Shown: positions 36,234-46,456, counted from the stretch's first letter. The stretch: 64,000 nucleotides of DNA from Commensalibacter sp963921845 (GCF_963921845.1 NZ_CAWUGZ010000130.1:1-64000); one strand, 5' to 3'. The notes: a model not told the origin generated them from the sequence alone. Translations and numbers: made by a program.

Positions 36234-37685
36234 TTAAGCACCTTTAACACCATGACCGGCCATCAATGTTGGGTTAATCAATTGATCAAATTGATTTTCC
36301 GTTAGCAATCCTGACTGAAGGGCTGCTTGTTTTAAATTTAAATTTTTGTCCCTTCCAAGGCGCGCAATTTCAGCAGCGCCATCGTAACCCACTACAGGAG
36401 CCAAAGCCGTAACCAACATCAAGGAGTGATCCACATAATATTGAATTTTCTTTTCATTTAATGTTGTTCCTTCAATTAAAAATTTTCGAAAAGATTTGCT
36501 CATATCCGCTAGCAAACGGCAAGCATGTAGAACATTTGTAACCACCATAGGTCGAGTCACGTTAAGTTGAAAATTACCTTGCAGGCCAGCCATAGCCACC
36601 GCAACGTCTAAACCGATGACATGCGTGCAAACCATAATCATAGCTTCGCATTGCGTAGGGTTGACTTTTCCAGGCATAATAGAGGATCCTGGCTCGTTAT
36701 CAGGTAGATGCAATTCACCAAGGCCACAGCAAGGTCCAGAAGCTAGCCAGCGAATATCATTCGCAATTTTTATAAGAACAGTGGCAAGACCTCTGAGTGA
36801 AGCCATAATGGAAACCATTGCATCGACGCTCGATAACGCAGCAAATTTGTTGGGTGCCGTAACGAATGGGTACGAGGTCAATTTTGCAATTTTATTTGCA
36901 ATGGCGTTAGAAAATCCTTTAGGTGCATTTAGGCCAGTGCCAACCGCTGTGCCACCTGCGGCTAACTTAAACAACCCCTTTTCAGCTTTTTTAATGCCAC
37001 GAATACTGCATTTCAACTGATATGCCCAACCAGACCATTCTTGACCAACCGTTAAAGGTACCGCGTCTTGCAAGTGCGTTCTGCCAATTTTAACAACCTT
37101 GGACCACACTTCAGCTTTGCCTTCAATGCAGGCCACCAGTTGATTAAGTTCCGGGAAAAGATGCTTTTCCAACGCTAAGACGGTAGACACATGCATAACG
37201 GTAGGAAAACTATCATTGGACGATTGCCCCATATTCACGTGATCATTAGGATGAACTGGAATTTTACTTCCTATTTTCCCTCCAAGCAGCTGAATCGCTC
37301 TATTGGCAATCACTTCATTTACATTCATATTGGTTTGTGTGCCAGACCCCGTTTGCCAAACACATAGAGGAAAATTCTCGTCCAACCACCCTTTTTCTAC
37401 TTCGAGAGAAGCCTGAATAATGGCCTTTGCTTTTGTATTATCTAAACGGCCAGCTTCCTTATTTACGCGTGCAGCAGCATTTTTGATAATACCGTATGTG
37501 TGATAAACATTTTTGGGCATTTTATCGTCGGCAATATTGAAATGATAAAGCGAACGTTGCGTTTGCGCGCCCCAGTAACGGTCAGCGGGGACTTTAATTT
37601 TACCCAGGCTATCGCTTTCTGTTCGAAAACCTCTTCTGTTAAGTCCGAGTGGAATAGAACCCTTAAAGAGTGAACGATTGACCAT
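36234..37685 (-). CDS. fumC: Class II fumarate hydratase
   Basis: Iron-free fumarase of the citric acid cycle. Signature GSSIMPGKVNPTQCE, an HPNDHVNMGQSSND substrate loop and TGSGTQTNMNVNEV are all intact. The ATG at 37685 has AAGGA 6 nt ahead; the TTG at 37691 is less likely. The N-terminus is about 18 residues longer than usual, since family proteins normally begin near RTESDSLG. Heat- and oxidant-stable class II form. It follows nuoM on the same strand after 114 bp. Confidence 0.95.
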   Translation of the reverse strand: MVNRSLFKGSIPLGLNRRGFRTESDSLGKIKVPADRYWGAQTQRSLYHFNIADDKMPKNVYHTYGIIKNAAARVNKEAGRLDNTKAKAIIQASLEVEKGWLDENFPLCVWQTGSGTQTNMNVNEVIANRAIQLLGGKIGSKIPVHPNDHVNMGQSSNDSFPTVMHVSTVLALEKHLFPELNQLVACIEGKAEVWSKVVKIGRTHLQDAVPLTVGQEWSGWAYQLKCSIRGIKKAEKGLFKLAAGGTAVGTGLNAPKGFSNAIANKIAKLTSYPFVTAPNKFAALSSVDAMVSIMASLRGLATVLIKIANDIRWLASGPCCGLGELHLPDNEPGSSIMPGKVNPTQCEAMIMVCTHVIGLDVAVAMAGLQGNFQLNVTRPMVVTNVLHACRLLADMSKSFRKFLIEGTTLNEKKIQYYVDHSLMLVTALAPVVGYDGAAEIARLGRDKNLNLKQAALQSGLLTENQFDQLINPTLMAGHGVKGA

Positions 37686-37805
37686 AAGCAATCCTTACGC
37701 AATGAGAGTTAAACCGCATTCATTATACGAAGAAAACCCTCTCAATCCAACGATTAAGAATAAAAAGCGTAAAGAGGTAAAGAGAATTAGAGAGACGATA
37801 AATTT

Positions 37806-39350
37806 TTAGCGAAGAGGAATTCCATCGCCTAATTCAACATGTGAAACAACAATAGGTTTCGTTGAGGAGGTCAAAAGCGGCATAGGTTGTGACCCTATAA
37901 ATGAGTGCACTACAGGATTAAATACAGATAAAAAACTGATTGGATAAATACCCATCCATAAGGTAATTAAAGCTAAAGGAACTAAGATGGATAATTCTCT
38001 TAAACTAAGATCACGCATTTGAACAACTGCTGGTTTCAATACACGACCAAAAAGAATTTTTCGATAAAAGATCAGGGTATAAATCGCCCCTAAGACCATT
38101 GTCGATCCACCCAGTATAGCTATCCAAAATGAAACTTTTAAGGCGCCTATCATGATAAGCAATTCACCAACAAAAGCTCCCGTTCCAGGCAAGCCAATGT
38201 TAGCCATGATAAACACCATTGCAAGTAAAGCCAAATTGGGCATTTGCTTGGCTATACCACCAAAATCATCAATTGAGCGCGTTTTAGCCCTGTACGTTAT
38301 GGCAGCAACGCATAAAAATAAAGCCGCAATAACAATACCATGGGAAATCATCTGCATTAAAGCACCGCTCATACCCTCAGCAGTAAAGGAAAATAGACCA
38401 ATAGCGATTAATCCCATATGTGAAAACGAGGCATAGGCAATTGTTTTTTTTACGTCATGTTGTGAAAATGCAATAATGGCTCCATAAATAACAGCAACCA
38501 CACCCAAACTCATAATGAAAATTGAAAATCGATGAGACGCTTGAGGTAGAAGAAAAATACAAAATCTTAACAAACCATAGGCACCTGCCTTAGACATAAC
38601 TCCAGCCACCAAAAGAGTGGTCGGAGCAGGGCCTTCAACATACGTTCGAGGCAGCCATGCGTGCAAAGGAAACAAAGGTAATTTTACACCAAATGCTACA
38701 ATAAATCCTAGCAATAGCCAGCCTTGTGCAATCGGCGAAAAATTTTGTTGCATTAAGACAGGAAGATCCGTTGTGCCGGTATACGCCCACATCCACAGAA
38801 TTCCTATCAGAAGAAAAAGTGAACCGGTGAACGTAAAAAGAAAAAATTGTAACGAAGCAAAAATTCGTTTTGGTCCCCCCCAAATCCCAATCAAAAACGT
38901 GCTCGGAATCAGCGTTGTTTCGTAAAAACAATAAAAAACCACCATGTCTAACGCAGAAAATAACCCAACTAATGCCGTTTCGAGTAGTAAAACTGCAATC
39001 ATATATTCGCGTATGCGATCGGTTATCATCTGCCAAGCCGCTAAAACAGCAATAAGGGTAAGCAACGTCGATAAGATAATGAAAAATAAACTAATACCAT
39101 CCACACCAACGTGATAGGAAACTCCATAACCCGACAACCAAACACTTTGATAAGCAAATTGATAGCCAAGATGGGAAGGATTGAACCTATTCCAAAGTAT
39201 CATGGATAGCCCGAAGACAATCACACTTGTCCATAAACCTATCCAACGGGACGCACGTGCAACCTCTTCGTAAGATCCACGCATAAGAAATATAACGAAT
39301 GCTCCCAACAAGGGTAAATACGTTATCGAGGTGAGTAATACAGAATGCAC
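37806..39350 (-). CDS. nuoM: Orphan NADH-quinone oxidoreductase subunit M (NuoM)
   Basis: 514-residue antiporter-like membrane subunit of complex I, with about 14 transmembrane helices. The residues of the proton path are kept: E144 (FYETTLIP), K223 (GVKLPLFPLH), K254 (MSKAGAY) and E396 (FVGELL), corresponding to E144, K234, K265 and E407 of E. coli NuoM. Starts on GTG. Its neighbours are mutL and fumC; no other nuo gene is in the window and no nuoN trace follows it. It is either a dispersed complex I gene or part of another NuoM-containing membrane complex such as an antiporter-like assembly. Confidence 0.88.
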   Translation of the reverse strand: MHSVLLTSITYLPLLGAFVIFLMRGSYEEVARASRWIGLWTSVIVFGLSMILWNRFNPSHLGYQFAYQSVWLSGYGVSYHVGVDGISLFFIILSTLLTLIAVLAAWQMITDRIREYMIAVLLLETALVGLFSALDMVVFYCFYETTLIPSTFLIGIWGGPKRIFASLQFFLFTFTGSLFLLIGILWMWAYTGTTDLPVLMQQNFSPIAQGWLLLGFIVAFGVKLPLFPLHAWLPRTYVEGPAPTTLLVAGVMSKAGAYGLLRFCIFLLPQASHRFSIFIMSLGVVAVIYGAIIAFSQHDVKKTIAYASFSHMGLIAIGLFSFTAEGMSGALMQMISHGIVIAALFLCVAAITYRAKTRSIDDFGGIAKQMPNLALLAMVFIMANIGLPGTGAFVGELLIMIGALKVSFWIAILGGSTMVLGAIYTLIFYRKILFGRVLKPAVVQMRDLSLRELSILVPLALITLWMGIYPISFLSVFNPVVHSFIGSQPMPLLTSSTKPIVVSHVELGDGIPLR

Positions 39351-39392
39351 GGTGTTCTCACTTTTTTAATTGAACAAGCGCTACAATAACAG

Positions 39393-39398
39393 ATTATA
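39393..39398 (-). promoter_or_regulatory. Possible -10 element for nuoM
   Basis: TATAAT on the minus strand, 43 nt before the nuoM GTG in the 119-bp mutL-nuoM gap; no good -35. If real, nuoM has its own promoter. Confidence 0.3.
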
Positions 39399-39469
39399 TA
39401 CAACGTTCTAAAACAATTGCCCAGAACTGATTTCGAACTACATGAGTAAAGCTTGGGCAAGATTATGGA

Positions 39470-41326
39470 TTAAGATCGCCCGAAAAGTTTCTCAAGATCT
39501 TGTTTGGACCATTTTAACCATGTTGGCCTTCCATGAGAACATGTCCCAGCCTTTGGGGTTAGCTCCATTTGTCTTAATAAAGAATTCATTTCTTCCGCTT
39601 TTAAGACACGACCTGCTCTCACACTGTGATGACAAGCTATGCGTGCCAATATGGCGTCTAAACGGTTATGCAGCGCGTCAGTTTCGTGGGGGCTTGCTTG
39701 TTCATCCACTTCCAATTCCTCAGCCAAATCTTTAAGTAAAAGATAGGCAGAAATTGATCCTAAGACTTGTGGCAGGGCACGGACAATAAGGGATTGACCC
39801 CCAAAAAACTCTATTTCTATCCCCAAATCCAACAAGCTTTCTTTAAAAGCTAACAAACGCGAAAGCTGACTTTCTGTAAATTCTAAAACTTCTGGTATTA
39901 AAAGCGCTTGAGAAGCTATACCATTTTCTAAATACTGCTTCCTCAAAATTTCGTGAGTTAATCTTTCATGGGCAGCATGCTGATCCACAATAACAAACTC
40001 GTTTTTTTCAGTCACGGACAAAATATATGTTTTGAAAATTTGAGCAACCGCTATCCCCAAAGTAAATCCATTTGGTGTTTGTTCAACAGATTTTATATTC
40101 ATAACAGAGGAACTGCTGAGCGATTGAGCATCCCGAAATGATAGTGATTCGCCTAGATTGGATAATTGTTCTTTGGTTTCGCTATTTGCAACAGAAGATT
40201 CGTTGACACCCATAGATTGAAAAGAGGGATATTGTATAGATGCCGATTTATGTTGAAACGAATGAGGGATAACGTGCAGCGATTCTGGATGAACCCCAGC
40301 ATGACCCGCCCCTATAGCAAGGCTTTTTTGTATACTTGCAATAATTAAAGAACGAACCGCTGCCTCATTAGCAAATCGCAATTCCATTTTAGCCGGATGA
40401 ACATTCACGTCTATCTTATCCAAAGGAACTGACAAGAAGAGTGTAACCACAGGATGTCTTCCTCGTTCAAGAACATCTCTGTACCCCACCCTTACTGCGT
40501 TTTGCATCACAAGATCAATAACAGGGCGTTGATTAACCACAAGGACTTGCCCTGTTGTTGTAGAACGATTGACCGATGATGCCCCAATATAACCAGTTAG
40601 ACGCAAGTCGTCTCTGACAAAATCTAAGGGAATAAGCTCTTCGCGTCGAACATCGGAAAAGAGTGCTAATATTCGCTCATGTTGCGATTGCATAGGTAAA
40701 TTAAATATTGTTTTATCGTTCCGAATATAACAAAAAGAAACTTCGGGTCGCGCAACGGCTAATCTTTGTATCACCCCTTCACATCTTGATGTTTCGGCTC
40801 TCGAAGTTTTCAAAAATTTTCTTCGTGCAGGCGTTGAATAAAATAAATCTTTTACTGTGACTTCTGTCCCTTTTATTCCTGCAGCAGGCATGGGTTCGCC
40901 CACTTTTCCACCATTGACGCATATCTGCCAAGCTTGTGAAGCGCCTTCACATCTGGATATAATGGATAAACGCGCTACGGAACCAATAGAAGGAAGTGCT
41001 TCCCCCCGAAACCCTAACGTCGCTATATGAATTAAATCATCCTCTATTATCTTAGAAGTACAATGACGTCCAACTGCTAATTTTAACTCTTCCGGTGACA
41101 TACCATACCCATCATCGGTTACTTGCACACAATCGATACCCCCATTATCCAAACGAACACAAATTCTACGCGCTCGGGCATCCAAAGCGTTTTCAATCAA
41201 TTCTTTAACAACAGCAGAAGGCCGTTCAACCACCTCTCCCGCAGCGATGAGGTTAATGGTGTGTTCCGATAACTGACGTATTTTTGTAGGGGTACGGATA
41301 GATCTTTCTTGTGTCATAACAGACAT
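39470..41326 (-). CDS. mutL: DNA mismatch repair protein MutL (endonuclease type)
   Basis: Couples MutS mismatch recognition to strand removal. N-terminal GHKL ATPase: IAAGEVVERP, ELIENALDA, DDGYGM and GFRGEALPSI. The C-terminal domain has the metal-binding endonuclease motif DQHAAHERLTHE (near residues 446-457) together with ACH-like HHSV and CSHGRPT, so this MutL can nick DNA itself, as expected in bacteria without MutH. 618 residues. The start could also be the ATG three codons downstream. Same-strand neighbour of DUF3035-lspA-ileS-ribF upstream. Confidence 0.95.
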   Translation of the reverse strand: MSVMTQERSIRTPTKIRQLSEHTINLIAAGEVVERPSAVVKELIENALDARARRICVRLDNGGIDCVQVTDDGYGMSPEELKLAVGRHCTSKIIEDDLIHIATLGFRGEALPSIGSVARLSIISRCEGASQAWQICVNGGKVGEPMPAAGIKGTEVTVKDLFYSTPARRKFLKTSRAETSRCEGVIQRLAVARPEVSFCYIRNDKTIFNLPMQSQHERILALFSDVRREELIPLDFVRDDLRLTGYIGASSVNRSTTTGQVLVVNQRPVIDLVMQNAVRVGYRDVLERGRHPVVTLFLSVPLDKIDVNVHPAKMELRFANEAAVRSLIIASIQKSLAIGAGHAGVHPESLHVIPHSFQHKSASIQYPSFQSMGVNESSVANSETKEQLSNLGESLSFRDAQSLSSSSVMNIKSVEQTPNGFTLGIAVAQIFKTYILSVTEKNEFVIVDQHAAHERLTHEILRKQYLENGIASQALLIPEVLEFTESQLSRLLAFKESLLDLGIEIEFFGGQSLIVRALPQVLGSISAYLLLKDLAEELEVDEQASPHETDALHNRLDAILARIACHHSVRAGRVLKAEEMNSLLRQMELTPKAGTCSHGRPTWLKWSKQDLEKLFGRS

Positions 41327-41363
41327 CGTTGACTAATTATTTTATGTATTAAAATAAATTACT

Positions 41364-41888
41364 TTATTTTTTTAATGAGGTTGGCGTTGCACCTTTTTTA
41401 GGGTTGTTTCCTAAACTTAAATTGCTGTGTATACGTTCGTTTTCAGCATATCCATCCACAGCCAAATCGGAAGGCTTATTATTTTTCCAAAACATAACTT
41501 GATCAACAAAACTGTTGTCAGTTAGCATTTCATCTTGCTGAATGGGCTTTTGAGCAGATTGCGTCACTTGATCAACCAGATTGCTTTGTCCTGTGGATCC
41601 GCTGTTCTTTGACGATTCTAGAGCAACATCAGGCGACAATATTTCCAAAGTTTGTTGTCTAATCGATTCCTGTTGAGGATGGGCATTGTTATTGTCAGGG
41701 ATTAATAAACTATCCGTCGGTGGCATGGACAAAGGCGAACGCGTGGTAACCGTGTATTCATCGGGCATCGAACGTTTTAATCCAATAGCACGCGACACAT
41801 CATCACCAGAACAAGCGGATAAAAAAAACAATACTCCTAATAGACATCCCACTGGCTTTAAGGAATTTAGGCGTAAACGTTGTTCCAT
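41364..41888 (-). CDS. DUF3035-type lipoprotein
   Basis: 174 residues. Lipobox FLSAC (cysteine near residue 26), then the PDEYTVTTRSPLSMPP motif that marks DUF3035 (beta-barrel assembly-related lipoprotein family in alphaproteobacteria). The remainder is Gln/Ser/Asn-rich and probably disordered. Function is not established. AGAGGC lies 7 nt before the ATG. It follows lspA directly, and lspA encodes the peptidase that would mature it; this order is conserved in the class. Confidence 0.85.
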   Translation of the reverse strand: MEQRLRLNSLKPVGCLLGVLFFLSACSGDDVSRAIGLKRSMPDEYTVTTRSPLSMPPTDSLLIPDNNNAHPQQESIRQQTLEILSPDVALESSKNSGSTGQSNLVDQVTQSAQKPIQQDEMLTDNSFVDQVMFWKNNKPSDLAVDGYAENERIHSNLSLGNNPKKGATPTSLKK

Positions 41889-41931
41889 AATTCTGCCTCT
41901 TTACTCATAAATTTAATCTTGGAATACAAAG

Positions 41932-42453
41932 TTATTCTTGTGCGTTTTTATTTTCTTTTAGAAACAAAGCATCAAAAAGAAGAATAGCTACACCGCAAAC
42001 AATAGCACTATCTGCAACATTGAAAACATACCATGACCACTGACCAATGTGGAAATGAATGAAATCAATCACTGCTCCTAAACGTATACGATCCATTACG
42101 TTACCTATTGCCCCACCAATAATCGCGCCTAAAGCTAGGGTAATCCACCATTTTTTTGTTCTTACTAACCAAAGAAATAAAAAAAATACAATACATAAAG
42201 CAAGCAAGGTAAAAAGAATAGGCGCAACGTTACCAAGCTGACTGAATAATCCAAACGTAATAGCTTTATTCCAAACCATAGTAAAATTAAGGGTTGGCAT
42301 AATGGCTATTGTTCCTTTTTCTGGCAACTGGATAATGTTGATTATCCAGTATTTACTAAGTTGATCAAGAAATAAAACGATCAAGGAAATCATTAATCCT
42401 ATACACGTATGTTTTACTATATAGGATTTCGCCTTAAAAAAATTCATCATCAC
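41932..42453 (-). CDS. lspA: Lipoprotein signal peptidase LspA
   Basis: Inner-membrane aspartyl protease cutting signal peptides from prolipoproteins. Four transmembrane segments; catalytic Asp pair in AVIDFIHFH and FNVADSAI, with the conserved GNVMDRI between. DQLSKYW in the first helix is typical. 173 residues. Starts on an ATGA overlap with the end of ileS. Confidence 0.95.
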   Translation of the reverse strand: MMMNFFKAKSYIVKHTCIGLMISLIVLFLDQLSKYWIINIIQLPEKGTIAIMPTLNFTMVWNKAITFGLFSQLGNVAPILFTLLALCIVFFLFLWLVRTKKWWITLALGAIIGGAIGNVMDRIRLGAVIDFIHFHIGQWSWYVFNVADSAIVCGVAILLFDALFLKENKNAQE

Positions 42454-45353
42454 ACTTGGGGCTTAAGCGATTGTGCATGAATAACATCTGCACACCGCAC
42501 ACAAAGTTCGGAATGTTCTGTATCGTGGCCAACTTCCTCCAATACTTTCCAACATCGAACACATTTACGTCCCAAAGCTAAGGAAACTTTTGGAATGGCA
42601 TGGGCTTTACCAGATTGTATCCCTTCGTTGGAATACATTGAACCCGTTCCAGGGTCAATAATAATATCCACATGCGACACAATTGTAAGCTCTGCCCAAT
42701 CGTATTGTCCAAAAACAGCTGCCTCTGCTTCTGAGAAAGAAAGCTCTACAGAAGCTTGAAGCGACGACTTAATCAAACCAGATCTCCTAGATTCTTCGAT
42801 TTCTGTTGTAATAATTCGACGTATAGCCCGCAATTGCGCCCAGCGTTCCGCCAAAGTAGAATTATACCATGATTTTGGTACGAGCGGAAATTCTTGTAAA
42901 TGAACACTATTTTCCTCACCGAAACGAGCCATCCAAGCTTCTTCAGCCGTAAAACATAAAACTGGTGCCAGCCAAGTACACAAAAAACGATGAAGAATAT
43001 CTAGTACTGTCCGAACAGACCGTCTTTTCAAACTCTCGGGACCATCACAATATAAAGCATCTTTGCGAATATCGAAATAAAAAGCCGATAAGTCATTCGT
43101 ACAAAAATAATGTAGTGTTGGATACAACCCAACCCACTCATGGGTTTCTATTGCCTTTTGCACAGCGTGATTTAACTCTGCTAAACGATGCAATACCCAT
43201 TGCTCAAGTTCTGGCAACTCTTGGTATGGAACTTTTTCTTGTTCCTTAAAACCATTTAATCCCCCAAGTATCCAACGTAACGTATTGCGTAAGCGTCTAT
43301 ACAACTCGCCTTGCTGTTTAAGAATTTCTTTACCAATTCTCAAATCGTCATTGGTGTCTGAATTCATTACCCACAAACGCAAGATATCGGCACCCAGTGA
43401 ATCATTGACGTCTTGAGGCGCCACCACATTCCCTAAAGACTTCGACATTTTACGGCCTTGCTCATCCATAACAAAACCGTTGGTTACAATTGCCTTATAA
43501 GGAGCTATACCCCTCGTTCCAATGCATTCAAGCAAAGAAGATTGAAACCATCCTCGATGTTGATCGGAACCTTCTAAATACAAGTCGGCTGGAAAATTAA
43601 GATTGTGTTGCCCTAAAACAAAAGCATGGGTCGATCCACTCTCAAACCAAACATCAACAATATCAAAAATTTGCTCGTACTCTTCGGGATTATACGCCTC
43701 ACCTAAAAACCGTGAAGCGGGTGAACTATACCATGCGTCCGCTCCTTCAACTTTGAAGGCTTCGACAATGCGGTCCATCACCTGTGCATCTCTTAAGACT
43801 TGCTTAGTCGTTTTATGAATAAATACAGCAATCGGTACTCCCCAGGCACGTTGTCTACTGATGCACCAATCTGGACGAGAGGCAACCATGCTGGTTAAGC
43901 GATTGCGAACTTGGGCCGGTACGAACACAACAGTTTTTAGAGCTTCCAACGCATGTTTTCGGATAGACCGTTGATCATCCATGGCGATAAACCACTGAGG
44001 GGTAGCACGAAAAATAACAGGGGCACGAGAACGCCAGGAATGAGGGTAAGAATGAACAAGCGAAGAGCGTGCCACTAATCCTACAAAGGCTTTACGCTCT
44101 GCATGTGCTTGATCTCTGACCAAACTTAACTGCTCGCAAACGGGATCCGCCGCTTTAAAAACATGTATCCCGGCAAATAAAGGCACATGGGATCCGTACC
44201 GACCATCGTCTTCGACCAGTTCATCAACCCCTATATGGTGCTCTTGACAAAGATAGAAATCATCTTCACCGTGAGCCGGCGCACAATGAACCAGACCCGT
44301 GCCAGCTTCCGTCGTAACAAAATCGCCTGCCAACAAGGGGACATCGTAATCATACCCTTTCCCCCTTAAAGGATGGGAAAGTAATTTACCCTTTAATTCT
44401 TCACCCTTTACGGTATGTAAGACATGATGCTTTAAAATACCCACTTGCTGGCAAAAATGTTCAATTAATTCTTTGGCGATCAAAAATTTCGCTGAGCTAT
44501 AAACATGGGAATCTTCGGAAACCCTATCAACTTCTATTATTTCGTAAGTAATTTTAGGGTTGTATGCAACGGCTTTATTCGCCGGGATGGTCCAAGGCGT
44601 CGTTGTCCAAATAACTGCAGAAACCCCTTGTAGATAGTTATCGTTTTCATTTATTCCTGTGATAAAAGGAAACGCAACAAAGATCGTAACCGACGTATGA
44701 TCATAATATTCGATTTCTGCTTCGGCCAACGCTGTTTTTTCAACAGGGCTCCACATAACGGGACGTAAACCGCGATACAAACTACCATTCAATAAAAACT
44801 TGCCAATTTCTCCTACGATAACGGATTCAGAAGTATAATCCATCGTGGCATAACGGTTATCCCATTCGCCTTGTACCCCTAATCGTTGAAATTCAGAAGA
44901 TTGAGTGGTAAGCCATTCCTGTGCGTACTGTCGACATTCTGCACGAAATTGAAGAATAGGAACATCGTCTTTATTTTTCCCCGACTTACGGTATTTTTCC
45001 TCAATTTTCCATTCAATAGGCAGTCCGTGACAATCCCAACCGGGTATATAACGAACGATTTGACCCTGCATACGATGCGCACGATTAACCACATCCTTAA
45101 TAATTTTATTTAAAGCATGACCGATATGCAAATGTCCATTGGCGTAAGGGGGGCCGTCGTGTAAAGTAAAGACCTTGCCATTTTTTGCTGAACGCTCATC
45201 CGATATTCTTTTAATCGATTCATCCAAACCTATTTTTTTCCAATGCTCCAAGATTTCGGGTTCTTTTCTTGGCAAATTCCCCCGCATGGGAAAAGAAGTT
45301 GTAGGTAAAAAAACTGTATCACGATACAGATCATTTGATTTGGATTCAGTCAT
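42450..45353 (-). CDS. ileS: Isoleucyl-tRNA synthetase
   Basis: Class I synthetase charging tRNA-Ile. HIGH motif in YANGHLHIGHALNK near residue 68, CP1 editing domain, KMSKS motif as RKMSKSLGN near 610, anticodon-binding domain, and a C-terminal zinc site with CVRCW and CVRC. 967 residues, eubacterial (pseudomonic-acid-sensitive-like) architecture with the zinc tail. Located 108 bp after ribF, with a hairpin leader in between, and overlapping lspA. Confidence 0.96.
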   Translation of the reverse strand: MTESKSNDLYRDTVFLPTTSFPMRGNLPRKEPEILEHWKKIGLDESIKRISDERSAKNGKVFTLHDGPPYANGHLHIGHALNKIIKDVVNRAHRMQGQIVRYIPGWDCHGLPIEWKIEEKYRKSGKNKDDVPILQFRAECRQYAQEWLTTQSSEFQRLGVQGEWDNRYATMDYTSESVIVGEIGKFLLNGSLYRGLRPVMWSPVEKTALAEAEIEYYDHTSVTIFVAFPFITGINENDNYLQGVSAVIWTTTPWTIPANKAVAYNPKITYEIIEVDRVSEDSHVYSSAKFLIAKELIEHFCQQVGILKHHVLHTVKGEELKGKLLSHPLRGKGYDYDVPLLAGDFVTTEAGTGLVHCAPAHGEDDFYLCQEHHIGVDELVEDDGRYGSHVPLFAGIHVFKAADPVCEQLSLVRDQAHAERKAFVGLVARSSLVHSYPHSWRSRAPVIFRATPQWFIAMDDQRSIRKHALEALKTVVFVPAQVRNRLTSMVASRPDWCISRQRAWGVPIAVFIHKTTKQVLRDAQVMDRIVEAFKVEGADAWYSSPASRFLGEAYNPEEYEQIFDIVDVWFESGSTHAFVLGQHNLNFPADLYLEGSDQHRGWFQSSLLECIGTRGIAPYKAIVTNGFVMDEQGRKMSKSLGNVVAPQDVNDSLGADILRLWVMNSDTNDDLRIGKEILKQQGELYRRLRNTLRWILGGLNGFKEQEKVPYQELPELEQWVLHRLAELNHAVQKAIETHEWVGLYPTLHYFCTNDLSAFYFDIRKDALYCDGPESLKRRSVRTVLDILHRFLCTWLAPVLCFTAEEAWMARFGEENSVHLQEFPLVPKSWYNSTLAERWAQLRAIRRIITTEIEESRRSGLIKSSLQASVELSFSEAEAAVFGQYDWAELTIVSHVDIIIDPGTGSMYSNEGIQSGKAHAIPKVSLALGRKCVRCWKVLEEVGHDTEHSELCVRCADVIHAQSLKPQV

Positions 45354-45389
45354 AATGCCATTCTAACGGTAACAATGATAAACAAATGC

Positions 45390-45446
45390 GTATTTATTTC
45401 TCGTACAAAAAATTCAATGCAACGCGAAATAAATACCACAATTATA
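45390..45446 (-). promoter_or_regulatory. Structured leader and possible promoter of ileS
   Basis: In the ribF-ileS gap, GTATTTATTTC (45390-45400) and GAAATAAATAC (45426-45436) form a perfect 11-bp stem with a 25-nt loop. Just upstream on the minus strand is TATAAT (rc at 45441-45446), so transcription could begin at the foot of the stem. It may be a ribF terminator, an attenuator-like element or a stability hairpin. No T-box sequence is visible. Confidence 0.4.
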
Positions 45447-45461
45447 GCCAGTGAAAATAGA

Positions 45462-46403
45462 TTATTTCTTCACATTCATCGTATCAAGAAAATATTTGCT
45501 TTGTTGAGCATCTTTCTCAATTTGCATTTTCAACGCAGCTATAGAGTTATATTTTTTTTCTTCTCGAATAAAATGATGAAAAGTGATTTTTAATAATTTC
45601 CCATAAAGATCCGCATCGAAGTCAAAAATATGCACTTCTAAGCTGCACACTGGTTGCACCCCAATAGTAGGCCGATACCCGATATTGGCCACCCCATTAT
45701 AGATTGTAGCGTTGGGCAACTGAACGGTTACGGCATAAACGCCACATTTAGGTTCCAAATGATTACCAAGCGACAAATTGGCAGTTGGAAAACCAAGTGT
45801 CCTACCCCTTTGCTCCCCATGTTGAACTATATTTTCTATTGCCCATGCCCTGCCCAATAAATTTTGAGCTTCATGAGGATGACCCGTTTTTAGTAAATGA
45901 CGAATACGACTAGAAGAAATTATACCGGACGAATCCGTTAAAGGCTTAACCGCAGAAAAGCCAATTTTCAGTTTCTTTAATTCAAAACCAAGGTAACGAA
46001 CAGAACCTACTCTATTATTTCCAAAGGCGAATTGCTCTCCGCATACCACGTGTTTTGTATCAAGCTGATTGTGTAAAATCTTATGGATAAAATCATAACC
46101 ACTTAAAGCCGCAAACTGCGCATCAAATGTATATTGAAAAATATAATCAATGCCTAAATCGGACAAAGCTTTGTTACGTTCATCAGCATTCGTTAAACGA
46201 AATTTTTTCTGATCCCTTGAAAAAAACTCTCTAGGATGCGGTTCGAATGTAACAACAGATAGACGCTTACCCTTACTATGTTGCCTTAATTGCTTAATTA
46301 AATACGCATGTCCTCGATGGACACCATCAAAATTACCTAATGCAGTAACCGAACCGTAAGCTTCGGGGGGTATGTTTTGCCCGTCCTTTAAAATAATAGT
46401 CAT
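45462..46403 (-). CDS. ribF: Bifunctional riboflavin kinase/FAD synthetase
   Basis: Makes FMN then FAD from riboflavin. N-terminal adenylyltransferase domain with GNFDGVHRGH near residue 28 and the SSSRIRHLL motif; C-terminal kinase domain with RGRTLGFPTANL and GVANIGYRPT. 313 residues. Upstream of ileS and lspA, the order seen across proteobacteria. The ATG lacks a clear Shine-Dalgarno. Confidence 0.95.
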   Translation of the reverse strand: MTIILKDGQNIPPEAYGSVTALGNFDGVHRGHAYLIKQLRQHSKGKRLSVVTFEPHPREFFSRDQKKFRLTNADERNKALSDLGIDYIFQYTFDAQFAALSGYDFIHKILHNQLDTKHVVCGEQFAFGNNRVGSVRYLGFELKKLKIGFSAVKPLTDSSGIISSSRIRHLLKTGHPHEAQNLLGRAWAIENIVQHGEQRGRTLGFPTANLSLGNHLEPKCGVYAVTVQLPNATIYNGVANIGYRPTIGVQPVCSLEVHIFDFDADLYGKLLKITFHHFIREEKKYNSIAALKMQIEKDAQQSKYFLDTMNVKK

Positions 46404-46456
46404 AAACGGTAATCGTTCTCAATTCTCAACTTGACGTCGCTCTTAAATTCAAACCG

